From Dromiciops gliroides (taxonomy: Eukaryota > Chordata > Mammalia > Microbiotheria > Microbiotheriidae): a DNA stretch of 64,000 nt. This document shows, one piece after another, positions 22,446 to 34,309 of the stretch. The position numbers were made by a program, and so were the translations under genes. The first letter of the stretch is position 1. Each line of letters starts with the position of its first letter. The notes under the pieces were generated by a model, which saw nothing but the letters and a program-made list of their open reading frames with translations, was not told the origin of the DNA and made no database searches. The stretch lies in the NCBI RefSeq assembly GCF_019393635.1, contig NC_057866.1, positions 1,685,001 through 1,749,000 on the forward strand. The letters are read 5' to 3'.

Positions 22446-23194
22446 AGGTAGGTTAAAATGCTTAATTAGAGGAGATTCTTGGTGGGGGCAGGGTTGGACA
22501 GCAGAAGGGAGAAGATGAAAAACTGTCTTCGAATATTGAAGGCCTAATCTGGGGAGGAGAGATCAATCAGCCTTGTCTTTCTTGGCCCCAGGGGGCAAAA
22601 CCAGGAAGGGGCGGGGGAGACACACCAGGAGGCTGGTGTGGTTTCGGCTCTTTCAGGAGCTGGTGAGCTCCCTGGAGGTCTGCAAACAGAGACTGGAAGA
22701 CCAAGGGTCTGGGGTGACACAGAAGGGATTTTTGGTCAGATCCAGGCTGGACTCATTGTCTCCCAGCTCCACTTGAGCCCAGAGAATCTGGGGTTCTGTG
22801 AATTAGCATCACAAGGCAGATGCATACAGGAATATTCAGCCCTGCCTGGCAGCAGACCCCAGATGCCTCTGACCTTAAGAGGCTTCCAAGAGAGTGAGTG
22901 TCATGAGAATGAGGGGGATACCAAGTCCAGAGCCCCCACTTATCACCCCCATCTCTCCTCACCAGAGCCAGGGCTACCAGAACAGCAAACAGCTCCCCCT
23001 TTAGGGCTGATGGTCTGTGGTTGCCTCGAATGCCCGGTATGTTGTCCAGTACATCCGGGGCCTGGGCTTCAGCTCTGCCTTCCCTTCAAGTCCCAACCTC
23101 TCCTCACTAGCCACCAGGTTTCCCCCAGATATACCCCTCCAGCTCCCCCAGGCTGCAACCCTAATCAAATCAGCTCTGTCATTGGTCCTGGGGC

Positions 23195-23195
<1 letters not shown>
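22446..23195. other. Unclassified GC-moderate sequence
   Basis: A 203-codon frame spans part of this interval but ends in the TG repeat, shows no known domain and lacks exon-like boundaries. I do not call it a gene. Confidence 0.4.

Positions 23196-23244
<49 letters not shown>
23196..23244. repeat. (TG)n microsatellite
   Basis: An uninterrupted run of about 24 TG units. Confidence 0.98.
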
Positions 23245-23246
<2 letters not shown>

Positions 23247-23364
23247 TGAATCCACTCCCTTACAGCCCCCTGGCTACAACTCTCCAGGCAATAATACTCC
23301 AGTAAGTTATTTTCTTTGATTAGCATGTAAGATGCTTGAGGACAGGGACTGTCTTTTTATATTA

Positions 23365-23600
23365 ATGATAACAATTAATAACTAGCACTTACGTAGCACT
23401 CTAAGCCTTGCTGAGCACTTTACAAACTTTATCTCTCTTTTTCCTTATCACAACAATCCTGGGAAGTAGATGCTATTATTAGCCCCATTTTAAGATTTAG
23501 TCAAGTAGCAGTTAAGTGACTTGCCCAGGGTCTCCCAGCTAGTGTCTGGGGCTGGACTTGAATTCAGGTCTTCCCACCCTTGCATTTGTAGCCTCAGTGC
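23365..23600 (-). repeat. MIR-like CORE-SINE, minus strand
   Basis: It shows GAGCACTTTACAAAC, CACAACAATCCTGGGAAG, AGTGACTTGCCCAGGG and GACTTGAATTCAGGTC, the reverse complement of an almost full-length MIR. Confidence 0.82.
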
Positions 23601-24190
23601 CTGGCACACAAGAGAGTTTGTTTTGTCGGGGAAGGACATCCCCCATAATGGGAAGCACAAAGCATCAGGTGGTGTAGGGGTGGGGAGAGCAGCTCTAAGC
23701 TTGGCTCTATTCCTCAGCCTTCTCCACAAATAGCTTCTTTCTCACCTGGGCCAACCCTAGAGCTGTCAGGATGCTGCAGCTCTGGGCTACCATCAGCCAT
23801 CCATGGTGTTTCGAAGCTGGAGGCCCAAAATGTATAATTATCTCACCCAGGGAAGGACGCACCTGTCTGGATAGTATTTAAAGGGCTTCGCACCCTAAGG
23901 AAAGCCTTTCTAAAAATGCCAGGCTCACCCTCCTAGCCTCTCTGGAATAGCTCCTGCCTCCAACAGGGTCTCCAAGGAATAGGGGATGCTTTCTGAGGCA
24001 GCCTCCTGTGCCCTGGGCCAGCCCTCTGAGGGCCGGTGTTTTCTTCCTCCATCAGCCTGATGGCCGCATCCACAGTCTGCCCACCCCAGGCCCTGTGCCT
24101 CTACAAGGGGCCCTGTGGTGGAGCTAAGTGATTCTCTGCTCTATCCACAATTATCTCTGGCCCAAGACTTCCCAGCATCCATACATGAAG
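23601..24190. other. No recognised feature
   Basis: GC-moderate DNA with no exon or repeat that I can name. Confidence 0.4.
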
Positions 24191-24579
24191 CAAGAATTAA
24201 TTAAGTGACTGTTGTGTGCAGGACACCAAGACAGGCACAGAGAAAGCTCTTCAGCTCAAGGAACTTGAGTTCAGATGTGGTTGAGAGCATCGAGGCATGA
24301 ACACAAGAAAAGGAGAGCTCTGACATTGTTACCGGAGGGTCCTGGGTGATGGAGAACTCCCTGTCAGCTGGGGCCTCATGGGAAAGGGCAGCCCTGAGCT
24401 GGGCCCTGGAGGGAGGGCAAGATTTTGGCACTAAGGCCCTTGGGAGGACCCCCTTCCAAGCACAGCACATGAAGGCAGAGAGGGCAGGGCATGACTGGGA
24501 AAGGGGATGGGTCCCATGGGCCAGAGCACAGCCTTCATGAAGGGCAGCAGTATGTGCCAAGGCTGGGAGGACAGGAGCC

Positions 24580-24705
24580 ATCTTATCCAGCTCTCTCATT
24601 CTGCAGATGAGATGGCTGAGACCCATAGAGGTTAGGCCATGTGGCCAAGGTCACACAGGGAAGAGGATTGGAACCCACATCCTCTCATTCGAAAGATAGT
24701 GCTCC
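24580..24705 (-). repeat. MIR-like fragment, minus strand
   Basis: It contains CATTCTGCAGATGAGATGGCTGAG, GGTCACACAGGGAAG and GATTGGAACCCACATCC. Confidence 0.6.
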
Positions 24706-24916
24706 TTCCATCCCACCACTTGGCCTCATAGCCAGACTGCAGAAAGCCTTGAATGTAAAGTTAAGTTAGATCACCAGCTCCATTCATAAGCAACAAGGTG
24801 CTGCTAAAGAAAGGAGAAATACCTGATCAGACAATGCACTGAGAGGATTCCTGCACATGGGTGCAGAGGACAGAGAACAGAGGCAAAGCGACAACACAAG
24901 GGTCTGTTTAATAGCC

Positions 24917-26218
24917 AGGTAAGACATGAACTGGGAAACAATCTTACATCCAGGGTCTCTGAAAAAGGCCTTGTTCCCCAAATATATAGAGAACTGAGCC
25001 AAATTTATAGGAATACAAGTCATTCCTCGACTGAGAAATGGTAAAAGAATATGAACAGGCAGTTTTCAGATGAAGAAATTGAAGTTATCTACAATCATGA
25101 AAAAAATGTCCTTAATCACTACTGATTAGAGAAATGCAAATTAAAACAACTCTGAGATGCCACCTCATACCTATCCAATTGGCTAATATGACACAAAAAG
25201 GAAAATGATAATGTTGAAGATGTGGGAAAATCGGAACACTAATGCATTGCTGGTGGAGTTGTAAACTGATCCAACCATTCTGGAGAGCAATTTGGAACTA
25301 TGCCCAAAGGGCTTTGGGACTGTGCATACCCTTTGACCCAGTAATATATATCATTACTAGATCTATAACCCAAAGAGATCATAAAAAAGGGAAAAGGACC
25401 CACTTATACAAAAATATTTTATAGCTGCTCTTTTTGTGGTGGCAAAGAATTGGAAATTGAGGGGACACCCATCAGTTGGGGAATAGCTGAACAAGTTGTA
25501 GTATATAAATGTAATGAAATACTATTGTGCTATAAGAAATGATGGGAGGCAGTTAGGTGACGTGGGTAAAACACTAGCCCTGGATTCAGGAGAACCTGAA
25601 TTCAAATCCAGCCTCAGACACTTGACACTTACTAGTTCTGTGACCCTAGGCAAGTCACTTAACCCTCATTGCCCCTCAAAAAAGAAAAGAAAAGAAAAGA
25701 AAAAAAAGAAAAAAGAAAAAAAAGAAATGATGAACAGGCAGATTTCAGAAAAACCTGGAAAGACTTATATGAACTGATGCTGAGTGAAGTGAGCAGAACC
25801 AGGAGAACATGGTATATAGTATCAACAACATTGTGTGATGAGCAACTGTGAAAGACTTAACTCTTCTCAGAAATACAATCATGCAAGACAGTTCCAAAAA
25901 CTCATGATGGAAATTGCTCTCCACATCTAGAGAAAGAACAATGGAATCTGAATGCAGATCAAAGCAGATTATTTTCACTTTTTTGTTGTTTTTTTTTTCT
26001 TTCGTGTGGTCTTTCTCTTTTGTTCTGATTCTTCTTTCACAACATGACTAATATGGAAATAGGTTTAACATGATTGTGATGTATAACCTATATCTGATTG
26101 CTTGCTGACTTTGGGAGGGGGGAGGGAAGGTAGCAGAAAAGTTTGGAACTCAAAATCTTACAAAAATGTATGTTGAAAATTATCTTTACATGTAATTAGG
26201 AAAAATACTATTAAGAAA
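24917..26218 (+). mobile_element. 5'-truncated L1, plus strand, with nested SINE
   Basis: The text runs from the end of L1 ORF2 (GAACAGGCAGTTTTCAGATG, GAAATGCAAATTAAAACAAC, CCATTCTGGAGAGCAATTTGG) through a complete 3' untranslated region (CACAACATGACTAATATGG, GGAACTCAAAATCTTACAAAAATG) to an A-rich end. It is one of the least diverged L1 ends here and is split by the SINE at 25,545-25,721. Confidence 0.88.
25545..25721 (+). mobile_element. tRNA-derived CORE-SINE inside L1
   Basis: Head GGAGGCAGTTAGGTGACG, B box GAATTCAAATCC, CORE tail, and a long (AAAAG)n tail. The perfect 11-bp duplication AAGAAATGATG flanks it at 25,534-25,544 and 25,722-25,732. Confidence 0.95.
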
Positions 26219-26669
26219 AAAATGCTTTTTCAATTGAATTCAATTGAATTGGCTCCACTCAGCTGCTTGTTTTCTGTGGGGTGTGAGGGAAGAGTGAGGA
26301 TGATCCCCAGTAGTATCTGGGTGACTAGCAGGATACTGGTGCCCTCCACAGAAACAGGGAAGGAGGAAATAGCATTTATTAAGCATCTACTATATGTCAG
26401 GTGCTAAGTGCAAAGTGCTTTACAAATACAATCTCATTGGTAATAACTCACAGAAGTGAGTTCCTATCTGGAGCCTTCACTTCCAGAGTCGATGCTTGGA
26501 ATTAGGGTATTCTGACCCCCTAAGGCATTCTCCATTCTGATTTGGTCAAGGTGTGTCCACTTCTCCCATCCCAGAGACAGAGACCAGATGAGGCAGGGAG
26601 CTGGCTGCCTGTCTGCCCCCGGGTAACCCTGAGGGTCAGGATCACCTGCACTTCCCACCCTTTTTTCTG

Positions 26670-27335
26670 AATGGCAGATGATACAAACATGTTCTGGGTT
26701 AACATCTGCACATCCACTCTCTCATCCCTCTTATAGCACAATAGTATTCCTTCACATTCATATCCTACAACTTGTTCAACCATTCCCCAATTGATGGGCA
26801 TCCCCTCGATTTCCATTTTTTTTTTGCCACCAGAAAAGAGCTGCTATAAAATAGTTTTGTACATACAGGTCCTTTTCCTTTTTGTCTTTTATCTCCTTGG
26901 GATACAGACCTAAGAGTGGTATTGTTGTGTCAAACAGTATGCATGGTTTTATAGCCCTTTGGGCATAGTTCCAAATTGCTTCTCCAGAATGGTTAAATCA
27001 CTTCACAACTTCACCAATAGTGCATTAGTGTCTCAGTTTTCCCACATCCCCTCCAACATAAGTCACTTTCTTTTTCTATCATAATTAGCTGATCTGCTAA
27101 GTGTGAGGTGGTACCTCAGAGTTGTTTTAATTTGCATTTCTCTAATCAATAATGATTTACAGCATTTTTCATATGACTATAGATAGCTTTGATTACTTCA
27201 TCTGAAAACTACCTCTTCCCATCCGTTGCCCATCTATCAATTGGAGAACAGTGCTTATTTTTACAAATTTGACTCAGTTCTCTTTGTGTTTGAGAAATGA
27301 GGCTTCTATCAGAGAAACCTGCAGTAAAAATTTTT
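26670..27335 (-). mobile_element. L1 3'-end fragment, minus strand
   Basis: The reverse complement of L1: CTTATAGCACAATAGTATTCC, CCATTCCCCAATTGATGGGC, GTGGTATTGTTGTGTCAAAC, CTAATCAATAATGATTTAC. Confidence 0.87.
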
Positions 27336-27339
27336 CAGT

Positions 27340-27580
27340 TATGACTACTGTTTTTCCGTCCATCCTATTTTTCCCCCATTTATTCTACTCTCTCTCCTTT
27401 CACCCTGTCCATTCTCAAAAGAGTTTTGCTTCTGACTTTTATACCTCCCAATCTGCCCTCTATTACTCCCCATCCCTTTTCTTTTATTCCTTCCCCTCCC
27501 ACTTTTCTGTAGGGTAAGATAGATCTCTACACCCTCTTTGAGTCAATTCTGATGAGAGTAAGGTTCATGTCCCCCTCTCA
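27340..27580 (-). mobile_element. HAL1/L1-type 3' region, minus strand
   Basis: AGGGTAAGATAGATCTCTACAC at about 27,512 and CAATTCTGATGAGAGTAAGG at 27,545 are the reverse complement of text in the HAL1-like element at about 15,330-15,490. The two copies therefore support each other. Confidence 0.62.
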
Positions 27581-27714
27581 CTCCCCCATCTGCAGCATCT
27601 CCCATATATGCCCCCTTCTCTCTTCTGACCCTTCCCCCACCCTCTTGCACCTGGACCACCATTATGGCTACTGGGGGAGGGGAGGTCTGCTGGCCTCAAG
27701 GCTCTCCCCTTTCC

Positions 27715-28230
27715 AGTCCATCTTTCATTCAGCCACCAAAGTGAAGATCCAACCATGTCACCCCTACTCAATGGACTCTACTGATTCCCTCTGAGCCCCA
27801 GGGTCAAGTATACAGTGCTCTGGCTCTCAAAGCCCTTCAGAACCTGCCCCTTCCCTCTTCCTAGTCACTGCTGAATAGTGACACTGACCTTTTGGCTATC
27901 CCACCCACAAGACCCCTCATCTTCCAATCTTCCAGGCCTGCCATTTTCTCCCTCCCTCCTCATCTTCATTTCTAGCTTCCCTCAATTCCTTCATATCTCA
28001 GCTAAAATCTGAGCCTCTTCAAGATTTTCTCGACTTCTCTTCATGCCAATACTTTCCCTCTGTGGATTATGTCCAAATTCACCCTGTCTGTATCTCGTTG
28101 TATGTAGTTGTTTACATGTTTTCTCCCCAATAGACCATGAGATTCTTGAGGCAGGACCTTTCTTCTTATCCCCAGAACCTAGTCGAATGCCTGGCACATA
28201 GTAGGTGCTTAATAATGATGGCTGACAATT
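27715..28230 (+). mobile_element. L2-type LINE 3' end
   Basis: It contains TCAAAGCCCTTCAGAACCTG, CTCAGCTAAAATCTGAGCCTC, and ends CTGGCACATAGTAGGTGCTTAATAATG. This is the usual 3' end text of L2 elements, and the copy at 47,480-48,445 continues the same way. Confidence 0.68.
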
Positions 28231-29499
28231 TGGCTTTTCTTGATTACCTTGGCCCTGGGACTTACTAACTAAATAAGCTCTGAACAGACATGGCCTTTCT
28301 TCTCATGGGTCCAACCTCTCCCCTTGCAGAGACACCCCCCGCCCCCGCTTAGATCCCTTAAAACCTGACGACACTGGGACTCAGTGAAATCTCAGGCTTT
28401 GGGATTCCCAAGGTGGGCACCTGCTGACACATGTTAGGGGCCTGACAGAACCCTTTGTCTGCAGATTGCACAGACCTACACTTACAATGCAGCTTGAGGA
28501 AGACTCTGAGTGGTCTTGTGGAGGGGGCGAGGCCTTTTTCTCTGCTGGGATGGCAGTAGCTCATTTTCTTTTTTGTGGAACTTCAAGTTTCTGGGACAAC
28601 TGCCCTGGGAAGGGGGTAGGGCAATTGTTTTGATTCATACTATACAGATGAGGAAACAGGCTTAGGAAGTGAGGCTTGTGCCTAAGGTCTGTCCCACAAG
28701 GGAACCTAGGTCTGCCGGAATAGATCCCAATGTGCCAACTGATCTGACCTGTTGCCCAGCTTCACAAGTCCAAGAGGGAGGTGGCAGGGGCTGCAGAGGG
28801 GCGCTTCTGGGAAAAACCTGTGGGGTTTGGTGTCCTGTGAGCCTGTGGCAGAAGGTGGTGTGGTCCTTGGCTGTAGACGGCCATTGTCCCTCTGTCCTCT
28901 GCCCTTCTCAGGCCTCAGCTGAGTGTGAGGTTCTCTTCCAGCCCCACAGGCTAAGAAGAGATTGGGAGGCTGGAAATTATCCCAAGGAAGGTGACCAGGC
29001 CAGCAAGTGGCCGGCCCAAGGCGGGGGAGGGCATGATGGCTGCCCTGTGGGGGAGGAGGGGCAAACGATGGGGTGAGGTTGTAAAGAGAGGTCCCAGCGT
29101 GGAAGAGCCTGACCCAGGAGGTGGTGGCCTCCCCTTCTTGGAGGCCAGAGGGCAGAGGCCAGAGGGCCACGCATCAGATCTGGGAGAGATGGGATTCCTT
29201 TCCAGGAGACGTTGGACTGGAGGCTGCTCAGCTCCCTCCAAAAGTCCATTTCTGTAAATCTGTAATTTTATGAGATGGCTTAGCCCTGGAAGAGAAGGGC
29301 CACCTCTCCAGAGAAACTGCTACAAAGTGAGTGAGAGTAGAGGGGGTGATGCTGAGGGGCAGAGGAGGGGAAACGGCAGGGAGCTCATGGCTTTGATGTT
29401 CTCAGCAAAGGAGCAGCAAGATCCTTTGTTGAGAGAAAGGTAGAGGTCTTTCAGGACACAGAAAGAAGGTTTGGGATGGCTGTTGAGTGGAGTGACAGA
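28231..29499. other. Unclassified sequence
   Basis: Open frames of up to 154 codons overlap on both strands but show no domain. A short MIR-like piece lies near 28,640 (CAGATGAGGAAACAGG). I see no supported gene. Confidence 0.4.
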
Positions 29500-29779
29500 G
29501 ACACAGAGGCAGAGGCAGAGACAGAAAGAGAAATACAGAGAGATCGAGACAAAGACACAGAAACAGAAACAGAGAGGGAGAGGAAGGGAGGGAGAGGGGG
29601 AGACAAAGAAAGAGAGAGAGAAAGAGACAGAGACAGACAGAAAGAGAGGGGGAGACAGAGAGAGAAGAAGGGGAGGAGGGGGAGAAAGACAGAGAGAGAG
29701 ACAGAGACACAGAGAGGGAGGGAGAGACAGACAGAGGAAAGGAGGGAAAGAGAGACAGGACAAAGGAGGAGGAGGAGGA

Positions 29780-29822
<43 letters not shown>
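29500..29822. repeat. 320-bp purine (GA-rich) tract
   Basis: Nearly all A and G on the plus strand, with GACAGAGA, GAGGGAGA and a terminal (AG)n run at 29,783-29,821. The apparent long frames inside it are artefacts of the repeat. Confidence 0.97.
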
Positions 29823-29823
<1 letters not shown>

Positions 29824-29829
29824 AGCTGA

Positions 29830-31305
29830 GATTAAATAAAATAAATGTGTGGGCACAGCTGGGCAACTTCCTTCCCTAGAGTTCGGCAGCATGAGAGAAA
29901 GCAGGAGTGGGGAAGTTGGTGCTTAGGGTAAAGGCAGTTGGAGAGAAGTTTCTTGAGGCATCATGGGGCACAGCATCCCAGAGCAGAGCGCTGGGGATCC
30001 CTAGCTGTGTGTCCAGTTTGGGAAGGGAAGAGCCTTAGGTCAGAGCAAGGAGGGACAGACAGATGGGAGGCCCTGGAGAAGTGAGACACAAAGTGATGGG
30101 GAGACAGGAGGTTGTGATCAGAGGGGAGATCCCATCTCTCTCCCTCCTCCACCAATGAAAACAAAATGAAAAAAACAGAGAGAGGCGTTGCTAAGTTCCA
30201 GATCATGGGAAGCAGAGAGTTACAGATGATGGTGCATCCAGGATCCAACTGTTCTTGTGTAACCAGGAGGAACAGAGAGTACTTGGGAATCGAGACTGAG
30301 GAGCTGGGAGGCCAAGGTGTGTGTACTGAACTCACCTATTAAGATCTCCAAGTCTGAGGACAGGGGTTGGCTGTGGGGGAGGAAGACTGAATCCCGGGCA
30401 CTGAATTCCCTGGGAGGAAGAAATGACCTGGGTCATGGGAGTCCTACCCCCAGGATCTGGATGGGGAGGGGCGGGTGGAGAGGACCAGAGAGTGAGCAGA
30501 TTCTTCCTCTTCCTCATCTGTCCTCTTGGGGACACTAGAGAAGGAGTCTTAGAATCAACATGTATGGGTTGGAAGGACCTCAGAGGGTGGGCTAGTCCAG
30601 CCCATGCCTGAACAGAAGCCCCAATAAACTCTCCTGGTGAATGGTCAGCCAGCCTTGAAACTCTCTGGGGAGGCCAGGCCAGGGCCCCAGCAAGCCTGAT
30701 GCCTGCCTCCTCTGAGGACATGGGGGGCTCTCAGTGTGGAGTTGCTGATGGGCTCAGATCCAGTCACTGAACTGCTTGGGTTTGCATAACAGAATCACAG
30801 AATGTTCAAGCCAGTGGGGATTTCCGTGACCCCTAGCCTAAGCCATATGTTAAGGCATCCCCACAGTGACACATACCTCTGAAAAGTGGTTAAAGGCCTC
30901 TGAGCCAAGGCTCTGAATGGACACAGTGCCTGGAATCTCGGTGCTTTCCAGCTGGGGGCATCCCAAGGGCCAAATATGAGCAAGGCCAGGGAGCTTAGCA
31001 TGGGGTGGGCCCCACCTGGCCCAGATCTGTTCATTTTGGGGTGATCTTTATCAGTGCCAGCCAGGCCCCTTCCCACACCAGATGGGCAGTGTCCTGGCTA
31101 TTCCTGTGTGACCAGTGGCCACCTTTTGTAGCTGTCCTCAGTAGGGTGACTCATTCCCATAATGAAGGATTGAGAGAGAGGCAGGGCCTATGATTCATGG
31201 ACATAGGTGAGGAAACCACATTTACCAATGATGGCCAGGCGCTTTTCTGCGACAAATAGTCTTAAAAACTTCTCTAGAGCAGCGAGAAGTTAGGGAACTC
31301 GCCCT
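29830..31305. other. Unclassified sequence with old repeat pieces
   Basis: The text at about 30,545-30,680 (GTTGGAAGGACCTCAGAGGG) belongs to a common old mammalian repeat. Some of 29,950-30,360 may be minus-strand L2-like. No gene is supported. Confidence 0.35.
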
Positions 31306-31310
31306 AGGTC

Positions 31311-31312
31311 AC

Positions 31313-31351
<39 letters not shown>

Positions 31352-31575
31352 CTGTGAGTGTATATTTGTGTGTGTATGAGAATGTGTGTCAGTGTGTGAA
31401 TGTGTATATGTGTGTGAGTGGATTTGCGTGTGTCAGGGTGTCTGTGAGGGTGTGTGTGAGTGTGTATAGGTGTGTGCATGTGCATGCATGAGTATGTATC
31501 AGTGTGTTAATGTGTGTATGTGTGTGAGTGGATTTGTGTGTGTCAGGGTATGAGTGTGGGTGTATGTGTGAGGCA
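31311..31575. repeat. TG-rich low-complexity array
   Basis: It begins as pure (TG)n and then becomes irregular GTGTGTGAGTG, GTGTATATGTG and GTGTCAGGGTG units. Confidence 0.95.
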
Positions 31576-32204
31576 TGACCTAAACCCAGATATTCCCGTC
31601 TTTAAGGCCGGCTCTCCATTCACTCGGGAATATTCCTTTACCTGAAGAAGCCTTTTGCTTAGTGATATTGAGGGTTAAGCCCTGAAATCATGGACTTGAG
31701 CAGTTTGCAGATGGGCCGGCTCCTCCCCAAAGAGTCCATGGGTGCTGCCCATAGTTCCCGGCACACAGCAGGTGCACCATCAATGCTCCAAGACCAGGAG
31801 GGACGTGGGCAAGCAGATATGCCCGGCAGTGACTGTGTCCATGAATGTGTCAGAATCGGCCCCTCTCCAGCACTTTCCTAATCAGACTTTAGCCTCTCTT
31901 TCTTCTCCACTCCAGCCAACCCAGGCAGACTGGCCTCATGGTGGTTCCTCCTCAATGACCTCTCATCTCCTGTCTCCATGTCTTTGTGCAAGCTGTGCTC
32001 CAAACTTGGAAACCTCTCCCTTCCCCACTCTGGCAGCTGGAGTCCTTCATGTTCTCCTCATCGCACAAGCAAAGCAAACCGATTCCATGTGTACTTGGTT
32101 TGTACAGTCCTCCAATATGGGTCACTTCTTCCTTATCAAAGGCAAGCCTGCTGTAGGCTGTAACGGTTTTTGTCCTGGCAGCTTCTCCGAGCACCAGACG
32201 TACA

Positions 32205-32460
32205 GTATTGTTGTTGTTCAATCATTTCAGTCATATCTGACCCTCCATGACTCCATTTGGGGTTTTCTTGCCAGAGATAATGGAGTGGTTTGTTTTTCCT
32301 TCTCCAGCTCATTTTATGGATAAGGAAACTGAGGCCAACAGGGTGAAGTGACTTGCTCAGGGTCACACAGCTAGGAAGAATCTGAGGTCAGATTTGAACT
32401 CAGGAAGAGGAGTCTGTCCGATTCCAGGTCCAGGCCTTGTTGATTGTGGTGCCACCTGAT
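32205..32460 (-). mobile_element. CORE-SINE with RTE-like tail (Mar-1 type), minus strand
   Basis: From the left it reads GTTGTTGTTCAATCATTTCAG, CCATTTGGGGTTTTCTTGCC, TCCTTCTCCAGCTCATTTTA, GTGACTTGCTCAGGGTCACAC, GATTTGAACTCAGG and a head ending GGTGCCACCTGAT. Confidence 0.9.
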
Positions 32461-32689
32461 AAATGACACGCATCCATCAAGAATGACTTTTTTATGATGC
32501 AGACATGCTTTTCTCTAGCTAATGTTAATAGGCCCTGGCATTCCCTGACTTCAGGCTGAGGAGGCTTGGGAGTGAGCTGGCTGGCAAAGGGAAGCCATGA
32601 AAACGACCCACATGCCATGGTTAATCCTTCTGTGGATAGTTGAGCCTTCTACCGAAAAGCAACAGTCGTTTTGCATTCACCCACTGGTC

Positions 32690-33160
32690 AAAGATTATGA
32701 ACACGTAGTTTCAAAAGAACTATGAACTTCAAACCACCACATGAAATACTGCCCTAAGTCAAGAATACGAAGAGGTGTATAAATCCAGACAACTGTTTCG
32801 TTACCTCACACCCATCCAGTTAGCCAAGATGTACAAGGATGGGAAGAGCTAATGCTGGAGGGGCTGCAGGGAGACAGGCACATCAGGCATTTGAGTGGAG
32901 CTAGGGAATGGCCCGACAACTTAGAAGACCCTCTGATGGGACTACTCTATCACTACAAGGCAGGCTCCCCAAGGAAATCAAAGGCAGAGAAAAAAAGGTC
33001 CAGATTAACAAAAATACTTTAGTAGCATATTTGTTGGTACCTTCATTTAGGGAGTGGTTGGCCAAGCAGTGGCCGGTGCACATCATAGTTTTAGTGTGAG
33101 ACAGGTGGTAGATTACAGTGCAATCCAAGGCATAGGAAATCAGGTACAGCCAGTGTGAGG
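32690..33160 (+). mobile_element. Strongly diverged L1 3' fragment (tentative)
   Basis: The order ATGAACACGTAGTTTC, CTCACACCCATCCAG, GGGAGTGGTTGGCCAAGCAG parallels the end of L1, but many bases differ. Confidence 0.5.
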
Positions 33161-33184
33161 ACTTGTTTTGCTGAATGAAATCAA

Positions 33185-34190
33185 ATCAATAAGAGCATAA
33201 GCATTTACTAAGTACCTCCCCACTGTGTGCCGGACACTAAGTATTATGATATGAAGAAAGACATAAAGTAGCCCTTGCTCTTAAGTAGCCCATTCTAATG
33301 GAGCAGGAAGAACAAAACAAAGCAACTATGTACACACATACACACACAGGATAAATTAATATCCATATCTCTATATCTGCATGGACATATAGATATTAGA
33401 CAGTCAGATAGATAGCCAGATAATAGATGGACTGATGGATGGATAATAATGTTCCCTACAGTCATAAGAAAGGTAGGAGGTAGGGATGGTATAGATATAG
33501 CTGAAGATGTCGGAGAGGCTGGAGGTCAGGAGACTAGGGCTGGATAATAGATCTGAGATTCACCTGCATAGGGATGGTAATTGAATTTAGGGGAGTCGAT
33601 TATCTTATCATGGGGGATAATACAGAGCATGAAAAGAAGAGGGCCCAGGGCAGAGCCTTGGGAAACTCCCTTTGGTTATCAAGTTGGATGAAGATTCAGC
33701 AAAGGAGACAGAGAAAGAAGAGTTGAGTAGGCAGAAGGAGAACTAGGAGAAAAGTGTCACACACAAAAAACTGGTGAGAAGAGGGTATCCAGGAGACAAG
33801 GCTGCAGAGTCAAAGACTTCCAGCATCAAAGGCTGCAGAGAGGTCAATAAGGATGAAGACTGAGAAAAGCCCATTGGATTTGACAATTAAGAAATCCTCA
33901 GTGATTTTAGAGAGAGCAGTTTCAGTTGAATGATGAGGTCAGAAGCCAAACTGTGGAGATTTTTAAAAAGTGAGAGGAGAAAGAGTGGAGGCAGTGACTG
34001 TAGATGGACTTCTCAAGGAGTTTGCCCACAAAAGGGAGGAGAGACATGAGACAGTAGTTAGTGGAGATAGATGGATCAATGGAGAAGGTTTTTTAAATTG
34101 TTTTTGAGGACTGGGAAGATGTGGACACATTTATAGGTAGGAGGGAAGCAATCAGTAGACAGGGTTTGATTGAAAATAAGGTATTTTTTT
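33185..34190 (-). mobile_element. L2-type LINE relic, minus strand, with RT motifs
   Basis: On the minus strand, the DNA at 33,826-33,852 reads [10 protein letters not shown] and that at 33,912-33,934 reads HHSTETAL. These match the LDLSAAFDTV and HSTETALL motifs of L2/CR1 reverse transcriptase, in the right order (the STETAL motif precedes on the coding strand). The copy is broken by stops. A mixed GATA/CA-rich microsatellite lies near 33,330-33,450. Confidence 0.72.
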
Positions 34191-34309
34191 AAAGTAGGGA
34201 TAGGATTCAGTCAGGTTTAAAGCCTGTACATATTTAATAGCAGAGTAAGATTTTCAGGAAGTAGCCATGAGGCTTTTTAAAAGTATCGATTTAAAAATTT
34301 GCTAAAATC

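Noticed and set aside
22638..23249. 203-codon open frame
   Set aside because: It ends in the TG repeat, has no domain, and lies in presumed non-coding DNA without splice context.
29320..29892. 190-codon serine/leucine-rich minus frame and the overlapping E/R-rich plus frames
   Set aside because: They are translations of a GA/CT low-complexity tract.
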